A DNA stretch of 64,000 nt from Deltaproteobacteria bacterium. GTDB taxonomy: Bacteria > Myxococcota_A > Polyangia > Haliangiales > Haliangiaceae. The position numbers and the translations under genes are program-made. Below are positions 27,694-37,568 of the stretch, in pieces. The stretch is from contig JANXOM010000229.1 in the NCBI GenBank assembly GCA_025353585.1, positions 1 through 64,000 on the forward strand. The letters are read 5' to 3'. The notes beneath the pieces are model-generated. The model did not search any database. It had not been told where the DNA came from and worked only from the letters and a program-made list of their open reading frames with translations. Numbering within the stretch: position 1 is the first letter of the stretch; every line of letters starts with the position of its first letter.

Positions 27694-28542
27694 TTAGCGC
27701 GAGACCGTGCCAGCGAGATCACGAAGCGTCACGAGACGAAGGTCTTCGCACAGCGCCCGCAGCGAGCCCTCGACCCGGCCCTTCGCGAAGTTATGAAGCG
27801 CGATCATCTTCCCGACCTGCCGGTTTCGGGCCCAGCCCCCCGGGAGGTAGAGCCAGCGGCGCGTGAACTCGTACGGATGGAAGTAGAAGACCAGGCTCTC
27901 GGCGTGACGATCCGCACGTCCCGCGGCCCAGCGCACGAACGGCGTTGGCAAGAGCCGGAAATGAGACCCGCCGGCGATCGGCATGCGCCACGCGCCGACG
28001 CCCAGGGTGGCGAGCGGGAGCTCGACGAGCGTCCCGGCCGGCGTCCTCATGGCGAACGGGGCGTGCGGGGCGTCCGCGATCCCGTAGCGCATGCTCGGGA
28101 CCGGAAAGACGCTGGAATCGTACAGAAATCCGGCTTCGCACAGCGCCGCGAAGCAGGGGCTGTCGAGCCGCTGCACCGAGAACTCCGGGGCGCGAAAGCC
28201 GACGACTTCCTGCCCCGCGAGGTCCTCGAGCATGTGCTTGCTGTCGCGCAGCTCGGCCGCGAGGTCGGCCGGCGACAATCCGTGCACGAGACGGTGCGAG
28301 ACGGAGTGGCTCGCCACCTCGTGGCCCCGGTCCGCGATCTGGCGCACGAGGTGCGGGCGGGCGCGTGCCAGCAGGCCGAGCACGAAGAAGGTCGCTTTGA
28401 CCGCGTACTCGTCGCACAGGTCCAGGATGCGCGCCATGCACGCATCGACATCCGTCGATGGCTCCGAGACGGTGCCATCGACCCGCATCCCGACGAGCTG
28501 CTGCCAGTCCTCGACGTCGAAGCTGATCCCGTGGACCGTCAC
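27694..28542 (-). CDS. Polysaccharide deacetylase (NodB fold, DUF3473-like)
   Basis: 282 residues from GTG at 28542 overlapping the upstream glycosyltransferase stop. The N-terminus HGISFDVEDWQQL holds the catalytic/metal Asp, SHSVSH is the metal-binding HxxxH-type motif, and GFRAPEFS is motif 3. The C-terminal part with GGSHFRLLPTPFVRWA and FYFHPYEF resembles the DUF3473 extension of deacetylases found in exosortase-associated polysaccharide clusters. It likely removes N-acetyl groups from a glycan intermediate. No exosortase gene is seen here. Confidence 0.88.
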   Translation of the reverse strand: MTVHGISFDVEDWQQLVGMRVDGTVSEPSTDVDACMARILDLCDEYAVKATFFVLGLLARARPHLVRQIADRGHEVASHSVSHRLVHGLSPADLAAELRDSKHMLEDLAGQEVVGFRAPEFSVQRLDSPCFAALCEAGFLYDSSVFPVPSMRYGIADAPHAPFAMRTPAGTLVELPLATLGVGAWRMPIAGGSHFRLLPTPFVRWAAGRADRHAESLVFYFHPYEFTRRWLYLPGGWARNRQVGKMIALHNFAKGRVEGSLRALCEDLRLVTLRDLAGTVSR

Positions 28543-29708
28543 CGGCCGAGCTCCTTGGCCTTCGCCAGCCGGCGGTAGGCGCTGATGAACAGGTCGATGA
28601 TGCGGTCCTCGTCGAACTCCGCCACTGCCTTCGCGCGGCTCGCCGCTCCCATCCGCGCCCGCTCGGCGGGCGAGCGCAGCAGACGCTCCAGCGCCGCCGC
28701 GAGCGCCTCGGGATCGTGGGCCGGGACGAGGAGCCCCGTCTGCTCGTGGTCGACCGTCTGGCGGCAGCCGCGGACATCGGTCGCGATGCACGGCTTGCCC
28801 ATCGCCGCTGCCTCCATGACCGCGCGGGGGAAGCCCTCGCGGTGCGACGGCAGCATGAACACGTCCATCGCGGCGTAGAGGCGATCCACGTCGCTGCGGT
28901 GGCCGAGGATCTGCGCGACGTTTGCGAGGCCGTACTCGCGCAGCGTGTCCGCCGAGATCGCGTCCGCCTTGTTCTCGAAGCCGCCGATGAAGACGAACCG
29001 CGCGGCAGGCACGCGCTGGCTGACGATCCGCGCCGCGGCGAACGCGTCGAGGTACCCCTTCTCGGCGACGAGCCGACCGACCATACCCACGAGGAGCTGG
29101 TCCTCCCCGACGCCGAGCTCCGCGCGCACCCGCTGCCGCTCGGCCGCCGTGATCCGGGCGGGGGTGAAGCGCGTCATGTCGATGCCGTTACCCACCTGCT
29201 CGAGGCGGTCCGCGCGCGCGATCCGCTCGGCGATCGCCACCGGGATGTCCTCGGGATTTTGCGAGAAGTTGTGGTGCGAGAACGCGAGCGTGATCCGCTC
29301 GAGCCAGACGTACATCCAGCGCTGCTCCGGCCGCATGAAGCCCGGGAAATAGAGGCCGTGGATCGTGTGGACGCGGACCGGGACGCGGGCGAGGAGCGCC
29401 GCGTATTGCCCGAGGAGGCCGCCCTTGGGCGTGTGCGTGTGGATGATGTCGAAGCGCTCGCGTCGCAGGAGCCGGTAGAGCGCGACGAGCGCGCGCAGAT
29501 CGGCCAGCGGCCCGAAGCGCCGCGTCACCGGGATCTCGAAGAACTCGATCTGCGCGTTGTCGAGATCGGCGACATGCGGTCCGCGCGCCGAGATCCCTGC
29601 GATGTCGAACCCGGCGGCGCGCATGTGCACGAGCTGGTTCATCAGGAGCTGGGACAGCGTCTGATCCGAAGCGGCGATGTGCGCGATCCGTAGCGTCAAC
29701 GCGGGCAT
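28539..29708 (-). CDS. Glycosyltransferase family 4
   Basis: 389 residues from ATG at 29708 (MPALTLRIAHIAAS); an upstream in-frame start gives non-homologous sequence. It is a GT-B fold with the HTHTPKGGLLGQYAAL segment, VGNGIDMTRF, GRLVAEKGYLDAF, and the C-terminal donor motif HREGFPRAVMEAAAMGKP, typical of GT4 retaining transferases. It acts on the cytoplasmic face of the inner membrane on lipid-linked glycans. It is the first gene of a coupled trio with the deacetylase and methyltransferase, and is divergent from the beta-helix gene. Confidence 0.92.
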   Translation of the reverse strand: MPALTLRIAHIAASDQTLSQLLMNQLVHMRAAGFDIAGISARGPHVADLDNAQIEFFEIPVTRRFGPLADLRALVALYRLLRRERFDIIHTHTPKGGLLGQYAALLARVPVRVHTIHGLYFPGFMRPEQRWMYVWLERITLAFSHHNFSQNPEDIPVAIAERIARADRLEQVGNGIDMTRFTPARITAAERQRVRAELGVGEDQLLVGMVGRLVAEKGYLDAFAAARIVSQRVPAARFVFIGGFENKADAISADTLREYGLANVAQILGHRSDVDRLYAAMDVFMLPSHREGFPRAVMEAAAMGKPCIATDVRGCRQTVDHEQTGLLVPAHDPEALAAALERLLRSPAERARMGAASRAKAVAEFDEDRIIDLFISAYRRLAKAKELGR

Positions 29709-29776
29709 CCTACCCCACCCGCACCCCGGAGCGTCTTTCGCTCGATGTTCCGGCACTCGTGGCCTACTGTTCGGGG

Positions 29777-31732
29777 ATGCGATCGTCCTCTCTCCTGATC
29801 GCGGGCGCGGGCCTCCTCGCGCTGACGGCGGTCGGCCGCGCGGATCCGGGGTACGCCTCGCATCCGCCGCCCCGCCCGCTGCCGCAGGCCTCGACCCGGG
29901 CCCTCGGCACGGGCCCCGCTCGCTACGTCGATCCCGGCGCGGGTGACGACGCGGCCGCGGGCACGCTCGCGGCGCCGTGGAAGACGGTCCAGCACGGCGT
30001 CGAGCACCTCGCCCCGGGCGATACGCTCTACCTGCACGGCGGCACCTACTTCGAGACCGTCAAGCTGACCGCCTCGGGGACCGCGAGGGCGCCGATCACC
30101 ATCCGCGCCGTGCCGAACGAGCTGGCGATCCTCGACGGCGGGTTCGCCGAGTTCGAGGCGTCGCCGGCCACCGCGTGGGTCCCGGCACCCGGCGGCGCGC
30201 CCGACGAGTACCAGGCCGCGGCGCCGCACGAGGTCGCGCCGGAGAGCGCCGACGGGCGCCACGTCTGGGTGATCGGCAACTTCGCGGACTCGATGATCCC
30301 GCTCCACGGCTACCAGTACGACGCGGACTTCCGCAGCGACAATCCGTACTGGACGGTCGAGAACAGCAAGGCCGGCACGGGGATCTACGTAGGGCCCGGC
30401 GTCTGGTACGACTGGAAGACGCACCTCATCCACGTCCGGCTCGCGCACACCCACGTGAAGAGCCAGGGCGTCGACAACTACACCGGCGAGCGCGACCCGC
30501 GGAAGCTCGCCCTCGTCATCGGCACCGATCACACGGCGCTCTCGATCGCGAACGTCAAGCACGTCCGCATCCAGGATCTGGTCGTGCGCGGCTCGGCCAA
30601 GCACACGGTGGAGATCGACGCCGCCAGCGACATCGAGCTCGACGGGATGACGATCTACGGCGGGTCGCCGGCATTGTTCATCCGTTCGGCCGATCACCTG
30701 CGCGTGGTGCGCTCGACGCTGCGCGGCCTCGCGGCCCCCTGGTCGTCGCGCGCGAGCATGAAGTATCGCGGCAACTCGCCGTACCTCCTCTGGGTGGACC
30801 ATCAGCAGCCCCAGACGCACGATGTCGAGCTCGCCAATGACGAGTTCACCGACGGCCACGACGGGCTGGTCCTCGACACCGTCAAGACGCTGCGCTTCCA
30901 CCACAACCGGCTCGACAACTTCAACGACGACGGGCTCTACCTGACGCTCGCGCCGCGGCCCGTCGTCCCCGACGACATCCAGATCTACGAGAACTACTTC
31001 ACGCGGATGTACACGACGCTCGCGTTCGCCGAGGACAAGAAGGATCTCCACAACCCGGTCGGAGCCGGGGTGTTCATCTACCGGAATATCTTCGACCTCC
31101 GCGGGGGCACGTACGGGTGGATCCCGAAGGACGCCGCGACCGATGACAAACCGCTCGCGCTCCTGCCCAGCCGCCTGTGCGGAGACCACGGGAGCCCGGT
31201 CTGGGAACCGCTATTCTTCTATCACAACACCGTCCTGACCGCGGACACGTCCTGGCGCAGCTACTACGGCGATCTCCTCGGGGTGATGGGCACCGACAAG
31301 GGCACCAAGCGCCGCGTGTTCGACAACTTGTTCGTCCAGCTCGCGGGCGTGCCCGGCCTCAGCTTCGCGCAGACTCGTCCGGACGACGACATCCAGGTCG
31401 ACGGCAATCTGTTCTGGAGTGTGAGCAACGGCACGGCGCACGCCGACACGTTCTTCGACAAGCTGCGCGCGTCACCGGCCTTCGAGGCGAGCAAGAAGGT
31501 CTACACGCCCGGCTGGGCGACGCATGACGTGTACGGCGATCCGCTCCTCGCCGACCTCGCTCACAATGACGTGAGGTTGAACGCACACAGCGCCGCCATC
31601 GACGCGGGCATCGCGATCCCGGCGGCGTGGCCAGACTCGCTGCGCGCGAGCGACGCGGGGAGACCGGATATCGGCGCGCTGCCGGTCGGCGCGGCGCTGC
31701 TGCGGGTCGGACCCGCGAGCACATCGCCGTAG
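29777..31732 (+). CDS. Secreted right-handed beta-helix protein
   Basis: 651 residues from ATG at 29777, chosen because the signal peptide (SLLIAGAGLLALTAVGRA) starts there. The mature N-terminus YVDPGAGDDAAAGTLAAPWK and GDTLYLHGGTYFETV is the DUF1565-type cap that precedes parallel beta-helix domains. PbH1-like rungs follow (IQDLVVRGSAKHTVEIDAAS, IELDGMTIYGGSPALFI, LRFHHNRLDNFNDDGLYL, YENYFTRMYTTL). The family includes polysaccharide lyases and C5-epimerases, and the position in a polysaccharide locus fits a glycan-modifying enzyme. Catalytic residues cannot be assigned. TACTGT ends 6 bases before the ATG, with no Shine-Dalgarno. Confidence 0.87.
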   Translation: MRSSSLLIAGAGLLALTAVGRADPGYASHPPPRPLPQASTRALGTGPARYVDPGAGDDAAAGTLAAPWKTVQHGVEHLAPGDTLYLHGGTYFETVKLTASGTARAPITIRAVPNELAILDGGFAEFEASPATAWVPAPGGAPDEYQAAAPHEVAPESADGRHVWVIGNFADSMIPLHGYQYDADFRSDNPYWTVENSKAGTGIYVGPGVWYDWKTHLIHVRLAHTHVKSQGVDNYTGERDPRKLALVIGTDHTALSIANVKHVRIQDLVVRGSAKHTVEIDAASDIELDGMTIYGGSPALFIRSADHLRVVRSTLRGLAAPWSSRASMKYRGNSPYLLWVDHQQPQTHDVELANDEFTDGHDGLVLDTVKTLRFHHNRLDNFNDDGLYLTLAPRPVVPDDIQIYENYFTRMYTTLAFAEDKKDLHNPVGAGVFIYRNIFDLRGGTYGWIPKDAATDDKPLALLPSRLCGDHGSPVWEPLFFYHNTVLTADTSWRSYYGDLLGVMGTDKGTKRRVFDNLFVQLAGVPGLSFAQTRPDDDIQVDGNLFWSVSNGTAHADTFFDKLRASPAFEASKKVYTPGWATHDVYGDPLLADLAHNDVRLNAHSAAIDAGIAIPAAWPDSLRASDAGRPDIGALPVGAALLRVGPASTSP

Positions 31733-31787
31733 CTCTGTACCTCTGAACGTTTTCGGCGGCCGGGCGACTAATTGGATGGGCGAAATC

Positions 31788-31803
31788 CATCGCACGTGCG
31801 ATG
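31788..31803. promoter_or_regulatory. 16-bp perfect palindrome upstream of the repeat lipoprotein gene
   Basis: catcgcacgtgcgatg is a perfect inverted repeat. It ends 5 bases before a -10-like TATGCT (31808-31813), so it would sit in the promoter spacer, a classic repressor position. The gene start is at 31844. It is not followed by a T-run, which argues against a terminator for the upstream gene. Confidence 0.4.
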
Positions 31804-31843
31804 ACGGTATGCTCGCTCAACGATGTCCGAACGAAGAGGGTCT

Positions 31844-34800
31844 ATGAACAGGATTGCACGCTGGTTGCCGCTCGCCGGGCTCGTCACGATCGCCGGTTGT
31901 CAGGATGCCGCGCCCTCCGACCCGAGCAGTCCGGACTCGACGGTCGCCCCCGTTGAAGAAACGGCGGCACCGACCTCGGTGCACGTGGGCGCGGCCCACC
32001 GGGCGGACCTCGTCCAGCACGCACTCCTCGCGTTTCGCCAGGAGAATCAGGCGCTCGCCGGCGGCTACCGCACGTATCAGGCGGCGATCCGCGAGGGCAT
32101 CGTCGATGTCACGCCCTACACCTTTGCAGATGGCGAACGCGTCGCTCACGCCCCGATGGGGCTCGAGACGACGGCGATCACCGCCGACGAAGCGATGTAC
32201 GCCGGCGCGTTGACCGCGACCGACCTCGTCGACGGGGCTGTCGTCCTCCAGCGCGGCGACGTGACGGAGCGCATCAGCAACCAGCCCGAGGGCGTCGAGC
32301 AGGAGTGGCTCTTCGCCGCCGCGCCGCCGCTGGAAGGCGACCTCGTCGTCGAGATCGCGGTGTCCGGCTACAACTTCACGGAGACGACCGCGAACGGCCT
32401 CCACTTCCTGGCGCAGGACGGCGGCCGGCTCCGGTACGGCAACGCGACGTGGGAAGGCGCGGACGGCCAGGAGTGGCCGATCACGGCCGAATACGACAGC
32501 GGCTTCATCCGGCTGATGGTGCCGGAGAGCGTCGTGGCCGAGACCGTCTTCCCGGCCACGCTCGACCCGACGATCACGGCCGAGGTCGCGGCGGACGCGC
32601 CCGTGATCGGCGCCACCGGCGCGAACCAGCAGCACGCTGCGATCGCGTTCGGGAGCAACGAGTACCTCGTCGTGTGGGATGACACCCGCGACAGCGCAAG
32701 CAGCGATATCTGGGCGACCCGGCTCAGCACCTCCGGCACGATCCTCGACGCGCTCGGCCTCAAGATCGCCGCGGCCACCGGGGTCCAGTCCAACCCGACC
32801 GTGGCGTTCAACGGCACGAAGTTCATCGTCGCCTGGGAAGACTTCAAGACGGCGGGCAGCACCTCGGCCGACATCGCCGCCGCGACCGTCACGACGGCGG
32901 GCGTCGTCGCCGCGCTCGCGCCCGTCGCGATCACCGCGACCAGCGAGACGGCTCCCCGGCTCGCGGCGCGGGCAGACGGCAACGCGCTGCTCACATGGAA
33001 CGCGGCGGGCGCGCTCACCGGCGCCATCTTCGGCGGCTCGACGTTCGGCGCTTCGTTTGCGATCGCCAGCGGCACGCTCGTCGAGCCCGCGGGCGTCGCG
33101 GCGAACCCGGCGGGGAACTACCTCGTGTCTTACTCGAAGACGACGGACCTGAACGGTCAGCTCGTCAGCTCGACCGGCACGCTCAGCGGCGCCGCGTTTC
33201 CGATCTCGGCCGCCACGGGCACCCAGTCGCGCTCGGCCGCCGCCTTCGATGGCACGAACTTCGACGTCGTGTGGACGAACAACCAGGCGGGTATCGACAT
33301 CTTCGGGTCGCGCGTGAGCCCCACGGGCACCGTCCTCGACACCCGCACGCAAGGCGCGACCACCGTTGGCGGCGTGGGCGTCAGCACGGCCGCCAACAAC
33401 CAGGAGTTCCCGGCCATCGCGTGCCAGTCGACCGGCTGCCTCGTCCTGTGGCAGGACCGCCGCAACCTGGCGACCACGAGCTTCGACGTCTTCGGCCAGC
33501 TGATGACGACGGCCTTCGCCAAGAGCGGCGGTCAGATCACGATCACCACCTCGACGGGCTCGCAGCTCGCGCCCGCGGTCGTCTCGAACACGGCCGGCTA
33601 CTTCACCGGCTGGACCGACCTCCGCGACAACTTCGCGAACCAGGTCTTCGGCGCGACCGTCTCGAGCACGGGCACGGTCGGCACGGCAGCCGGCGTCGCC
33701 TCGGGTGACAACCGCGAGTCTGGTCCGGCGCTCGGCCGCGCTGGCGGCACCTTCGGCCTCTTCTACAGCGACAGCCGGACCTTCAGCAACGATCTCCGGT
33801 ACGTCCGCTTCAACGCCAACGGCACCAAGCTCGACACGACGTCCAAGGTCGCGTCGGCCGCCACGTTCGCGCAGGAGACGCCCGCCGCCTCGGCCGATCT
33901 CGGCTCGAACTCTCTCGTCGTCTGGGCCGACACGCGCAACGGCTCGAACAGCGACATCTACGCGACCCGCGTCAACCTCACGGCCGGCACGGCCGGTGAC
34001 CCGGCTGGCATCGCGGTGAGCACGGCCGCGGGCGACCAACTCCAGCCCGACGTCGCGACGAACGGCACCGTGGCCCTCGTTGTCTGGCAGGATCGCCGCG
34101 GCTCGACCTTCGACATCCACGGCGCGCTGCTCAGCGCGGCCGGCGCGCTCACCGTGCCCGACATCTCGATCTCGACCGCGGCCTTCGACCAGGTCACGCC
34201 GGCGGTGACCTACGATCCTGCCTCCAGCCAGTTCATCGTCATCTGGGCCGACACCCGCGGCGGCGCTGTCTCGCACATCTTTGGCACCCGCGTGTCGACG
34301 GCCGGCGCGGTGCTCGACACCACCGGCGTCGCCATCTCGAACGGCGCCGTCGGTCAGTTCACGCCGGCGCTCGCCAGCACGACCTCGGGGACATTCGCCG
34401 CGTGGCAGGATCGTCGGAGCGGCCGTCACATCTTCGGGACGCGCCTGTCCGGTGGGTCCGCGCTGACCGTGCGGGACGTCAACGGGGTCCAGATCAGCTC
34501 GCACGCGAGCGTCCAGACCGCGCCCAAGGTCGGGACGATCACCACGTCGTTCGTCGTGCTCTACGTCGATGACCGCAACGTACAGACCGACATCCTCGGC
34601 CAGCAGATCGGCGCGGCGGGGACGCTCTCGGGCACCGAGTTCGGCGTCGCCACCTCGACGAACAGCGAGTCCTCGATCTCGCTGCTGAGCGGCGCGCTGT
34701 CGTCCACCAAGCTGCGCGTCGCCTACGAGAGCGCGCAGCTCGACACGAGCCGCGTCGAGTCGCGGGTGATCACCTCGGTCTTCGATCAGGGCTCGACCTG

Positions 34801-35164
34801 CTCCGGCGCGGCGCAGTGCTCGAGCGGCTTCTGCGTCGACGGGTACTGCTGCGACCAGGCCTGCGGTGGCAACCACGTGCCGGTGAGCTCGACGCGGGCC
34901 GGCGACTGCCACGGTTGCAAGCTCTCGCTGACGAACCGGCCGAACGGGACCTGCGCGCCGATCGGCGCCACGACCGTCTGTCGCAACTACGAGAACAAGA
35001 TCTGCGACCTGCGCGAGTACTGCAACGGCACGAGCACGACCTGCGGTCCGGATCTCGGCCGCGCGTCGGGCGCCGTCTGCCAGAAGTCGGCGAACGTGCC
35101 GGCGGGTGTGGGCGCGGGTCACTGTCCGGCGGCCGGGGCTCCCGGTCCGCACCTGTGCCAGTAG
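31844..35164 (+). CDS. Large repeat lipoprotein with Cys-rich C-terminus
   Basis: 1106 residues from ATG at 31844, preceded by AAGAGGG; an ATG 21 bases upstream is less well placed. The signal peptide ends in lipobox TIAGC (Cys19). From about residue 260 to 930 there are around eleven ~50-60-residue repeats with the consensus (V/I)W.D.R....DI.G.R(V/L)...G..LD, such as VVWQDRRGSTFDIHG and VIWADTRGGAVSHIFGTRV, consistent with a beta-propeller or beta-sandwich array. The last ~120 residues hold a myxobacterial CSSGFCVDGYCCDQAC motif, then CDLREYCNGTSTTC, which looks like a disintegrin-type loop. Probably surface exposed; function unknown. Confidence 0.88.
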   Translation: MNRIARWLPLAGLVTIAGCQDAAPSDPSSPDSTVAPVEETAAPTSVHVGAAHRADLVQHALLAFRQENQALAGGYRTYQAAIREGIVDVTPYTFADGERVAHAPMGLETTAITADEAMYAGALTATDLVDGAVVLQRGDVTERISNQPEGVEQEWLFAAAPPLEGDLVVEIAVSGYNFTETTANGLHFLAQDGGRLRYGNATWEGADGQEWPITAEYDSGFIRLMVPESVVAETVFPATLDPTITAEVAADAPVIGATGANQQHAAIAFGSNEYLVVWDDTRDSASSDIWATRLSTSGTILDALGLKIAAATGVQSNPTVAFNGTKFIVAWEDFKTAGSTSADIAAATVTTAGVVAALAPVAITATSETAPRLAARADGNALLTWNAAGALTGAIFGGSTFGASFAIASGTLVEPAGVAANPAGNYLVSYSKTTDLNGQLVSSTGTLSGAAFPISAATGTQSRSAAAFDGTNFDVVWTNNQAGIDIFGSRVSPTGTVLDTRTQGATTVGGVGVSTAANNQEFPAIACQSTGCLVLWQDRRNLATTSFDVFGQLMTTAFAKSGGQITITTSTGSQLAPAVVSNTAGYFTGWTDLRDNFANQVFGATVSSTGTVGTAAGVASGDNRESGPALGRAGGTFGLFYSDSRTFSNDLRYVRFNANGTKLDTTSKVASAATFAQETPAASADLGSNSLVVWADTRNGSNSDIYATRVNLTAGTAGDPAGIAVSTAAGDQLQPDVATNGTVALVVWQDRRGSTFDIHGALLSAAGALTVPDISISTAAFDQVTPAVTYDPASSQFIVIWADTRGGAVSHIFGTRVSTAGAVLDTTGVAISNGAVGQFTPALASTTSGTFAAWQDRRSGRHIFGTRLSGGSALTVRDVNGVQISSHASVQTAPKVGTITTSFVVLYVDDRNVQTDILGQQIGAAGTLSGTEFGVATSTNSESSISLLSGALSSTKLRVAYESAQLDTSRVESRVITSVFDQGSTCSGAAQCSSGFCVDGYCCDQACGGNHVPVSSTRAGDCHGCKLSLTNRPNGTCAPIGATTVCRNYENKICDLREYCNGTSTTCGPDLGRASGAVCQKSANVPAGVGAGHCPAAGAPGPHLCQ

Positions 35165-35197
35165 CACCGCGGGTGCTGCGGTCCGCCGCTTGAGCTG

Positions 35198-36490
35198 ATG
35201 AAGTCAGCGGAGGCCATCGGGGCCCGACCGCGCCGCGGTGGCAACACCCGCGCGATGGTCGGGCTCGTCGCGTCCCGCGGCTTCGTCGTGGGGGCCGGCT
35301 TCCTCACGAGCGTGCTGTGGACCTACGGCTTCGACAAGGAGACGTACGGCCGGTACCAGATCGTGATGGCCGCCATCGGCGTGGTGGGGAGCTTCTGCCT
35401 CCCGGGCCTCAACGACGCCGCGCTCATCTCGTCCGCGAAGGGCCGCGACGGCAACCTGGGCGGCATCCTTCGCGACCGGGCCCTCGTCGCGGTCCTCGGG
35501 GCGCTCGCGCTCGCGGGATGGGGCCTCGTGCGCTTCCACGGCGGGGACACGACGCTCGAGCTCGCGTTCCTGTTCGCGGCGCTGACGTTCGTCCCGATCC
35601 AGCTGCAGCCGATCTGGGAAGCGTTCACCAACGGCAAGCGCAAGTTCCGCCTCCTGACCATCGGGCTCATGCTGCAAGCCGCGACCAGCCTCGCGACGAT
35701 CGGGACGTTCACGCTGTTCCACTGGACCAGCGAGGCGATGTTGCCGTGGATGCTGCTCGCCTCACTCGGCATCACGGCGCTCGTGGCGTTGCTCCTGGTG
35801 GCGACGCTGCGCGGGCTGCGCACGAACCGCGACACCGAGCCCTCGATCGTCCGGTACGGCCACCACGTCACCGTCACGAGCCTGTTCGGCTGGGTGTTCA
35901 GCAGCGACCGCCTGATCGTCGGCGAGATGCTGTCGACGCCCGAGGTCGCGCTCCTGTCCGTCGCGTTGATCTTGCCGGCGCAGGCCAAGGTGTTCTTCTC
36001 GGCGTTCGAGCAGGTGTTCCTGCCGCGCGTGACGGCGGCGGCCTCGCTCACCGAGGCGTGGGCGTACATCCGCCCGCGCATGAGCCGCCTCGCCATCGGC
36101 TACGTGTCGCTCGGGCTCCTCGGCTTCGTGCTGCTGCCGGTCGTGATCCCGCTGTTCTTCTCGCACCGGTACGTGGACGCCGCGCCGTACGCGAAGTGGC
36201 TATGGCTCTCGACGTGCGTCACGTCGCCGCTGGTGTTTCTCCAGTCGATCCTGAACTCGCAGCAGGACAAGAAGTTCCTCTACATCCGCAACCTCGCGAG
36301 CTCGATCGGGACGCTGGTGCTGTTCGTGGTCCTGATCCCGCGGATCGGCCTCGCCGGCGCGATCGCCGCGCGCATCGCGAACCACGTGGGCCTCGTGATC
36401 TTCTACGTCATCTACTTCCGCCGCGCGCTCCGGCTCGACGCGCAGCGCCTCGCGGCCGCCGCCGGGCCGGCCCCCGCCGCCCCGACCTGA
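35198..36490 (+). CDS. Wzx-like polysaccharide flippase
   Basis: 430 residues with about twelve predicted membrane segments and no large soluble domain. The N-terminal half (LVASRGFVVGAGFLTSVLWT, RYQIVMAAIGVVGSF) and the GWVFSSDRLIVGEMLSTPEV stretch are typical of the MATE/PST superfamily that flips undecaprenyl-linked repeat units across the inner membrane. It is the only flippase candidate in the window. It follows the repeat lipoprotein by 33 bases on the same strand and is convergent with gmd (3-base gap). Confidence 0.87.
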   Translation: MKSAEAIGARPRRGGNTRAMVGLVASRGFVVGAGFLTSVLWTYGFDKETYGRYQIVMAAIGVVGSFCLPGLNDAALISSAKGRDGNLGGILRDRALVAVLGALALAGWGLVRFHGGDTTLELAFLFAALTFVPIQLQPIWEAFTNGKRKFRLLTIGLMLQAATSLATIGTFTLFHWTSEAMLPWMLLASLGITALVALLLVATLRGLRTNRDTEPSIVRYGHHVTVTSLFGWVFSSDRLIVGEMLSTPEVALLSVALILPAQAKVFFSAFEQVFLPRVTAAASLTEAWAYIRPRMSRLAIGYVSLGLLGFVLLPVVIPLFFSHRYVDAAPYAKWLWLSTCVTSPLVFLQSILNSQQDKKFLYIRNLASSIGTLVLFVVLIPRIGLAGAIAARIANHVGLVIFYVIYFRRALRLDAQRLAAAAGPAPAAPT

Positions 36491-36493
36491 GGA

Positions 36494-37528
36494 TCAGTCC
36501 CCGGTCGGCGTCCGCGTGGCCCGCGCGCGGTCCGCGTCGATCATCATCTCGACGAGGCCCTGGAACGTGGTGGTCGGCGTCCAGCCGAGGAGCTCCTGCG
36601 CCTTCCGCGCGTCACCCGTCAGCGTGTCGACCTCGCTCGGCCGGAAGAACGCGGGATCGACGCGCACCACGACGCGGCCGGTCTGCGCGTTCACGCCGAC
36701 CTGGTCGACGCCCTCGCCCTGCCACGCGATGGGGAAGCCGAGGCGGGCGGCCGCCGCCTCGAGGAACTGCTCGACCGTGTGCGTGTGCCCCGTGGCGACG
36801 ACGAAGTCATCCCCCGCCGGGCGCTGCAGCATCCGCCACATCGCGTCGACGTAATCGCCGGCGAAGCCCCAGTCGCGCGCGGCCTTGAGGTTGCCGAGCG
36901 CCAGCACCTCGCGCCGACCGAGGTGCACGTCGACGAGCCCGCGCGTGATCTTGCGCGTCACGAACTCGCGGCCCCGGAGCGGCGACTCGTGGTTGAACAG
37001 GATGCCGCACGACGCGTGCAGCCCGTACGCCTCGCGGTAGTTGATCGTGGCCCAGTGCGCGAAGAGCTTCGCCACGCCGTACGGGCTGCGCGGGTGGAAC
37101 GGCGTCGTCTCCGCCTGCGCGGCGGCCTGGATCAGGCCGAACATCTCTGACGTCGAGGCCTGGTAGAAGCGGATCGATCGGTCGACGCTGCGGATCGCCT
37201 CGAGGATGCGGAGCGTCCCGAGCGCGTTGACGTCCGCGGTATAGATCGGCTGCTCGAACGACGCGCCCACGAAGCTCTGGGCGGCGAGGTGATAGACCTC
37301 GGTCGGTCGCACCTTCTGGAGGACCCGCGTGATGTTGGTCGGCTCGAGGAGCTCGAACGGCACCATCTCGATGCGGTCGAAGATGCCGAGCTCGGTGAGG
37401 CGCCAGAACTCACCCGACGCGCTCTGGCGATGGCCTCCGTAGACCGTATAGCCCTTGTCCAGGAGGAGCTTGGATAGGTACGCACCGTCTTGCCCGGAGA
37501 TCCCGGTGATCAGCGCCCGCTTCGTCAT
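36494..37528 (-). CDS. gmd: GDP-mannose 4,6-dehydratase
   Basis: 344 residues. It is an extended SDR with ITGISGQDGAYL NADP-binding loop, STSEMFG (catalytic Thr126 and Glu128), YxxxK at Tyr150/Lys154 (SPYGVAKLF), and NHESPLRG, all Gmd hallmarks. It converts GDP-mannose to GDP-4-keto-6-deoxymannose, the precursor of GDP-fucose, rhamnose or perosamine. No second-step reductase/epimerase (Fcl or Rmd) is in the window, so the final sugar is not fixed. It is the last gene of a methyltransferase-glycosyltransferase-gmd unit. Confidence 0.94.
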   Translation of the reverse strand: MTKRALITGISGQDGAYLSKLLLDKGYTVYGGHRQSASGEFWRLTELGIFDRIEMVPFELLEPTNITRVLQKVRPTEVYHLAAQSFVGASFEQPIYTADVNALGTLRILEAIRSVDRSIRFYQASTSEMFGLIQAAAQAETTPFHPRSPYGVAKLFAHWATINYREAYGLHASCGILFNHESPLRGREFVTRKITRGLVDVHLGRREVLALGNLKAARDWGFAGDYVDAMWRMLQRPAGDDFVVATGHTHTVEQFLEAAAARLGFPIAWQGEGVDQVGVNAQTGRVVVRVDPAFFRPSEVDTLTGDARKAQELLGWTPTTTFQGLVEMMIDADRARATRTPTGD

Positions 37529-37568
37529 GGTCGGTTCCGTTCGAACGTGGTGGGTGGGTGACAGGCCA

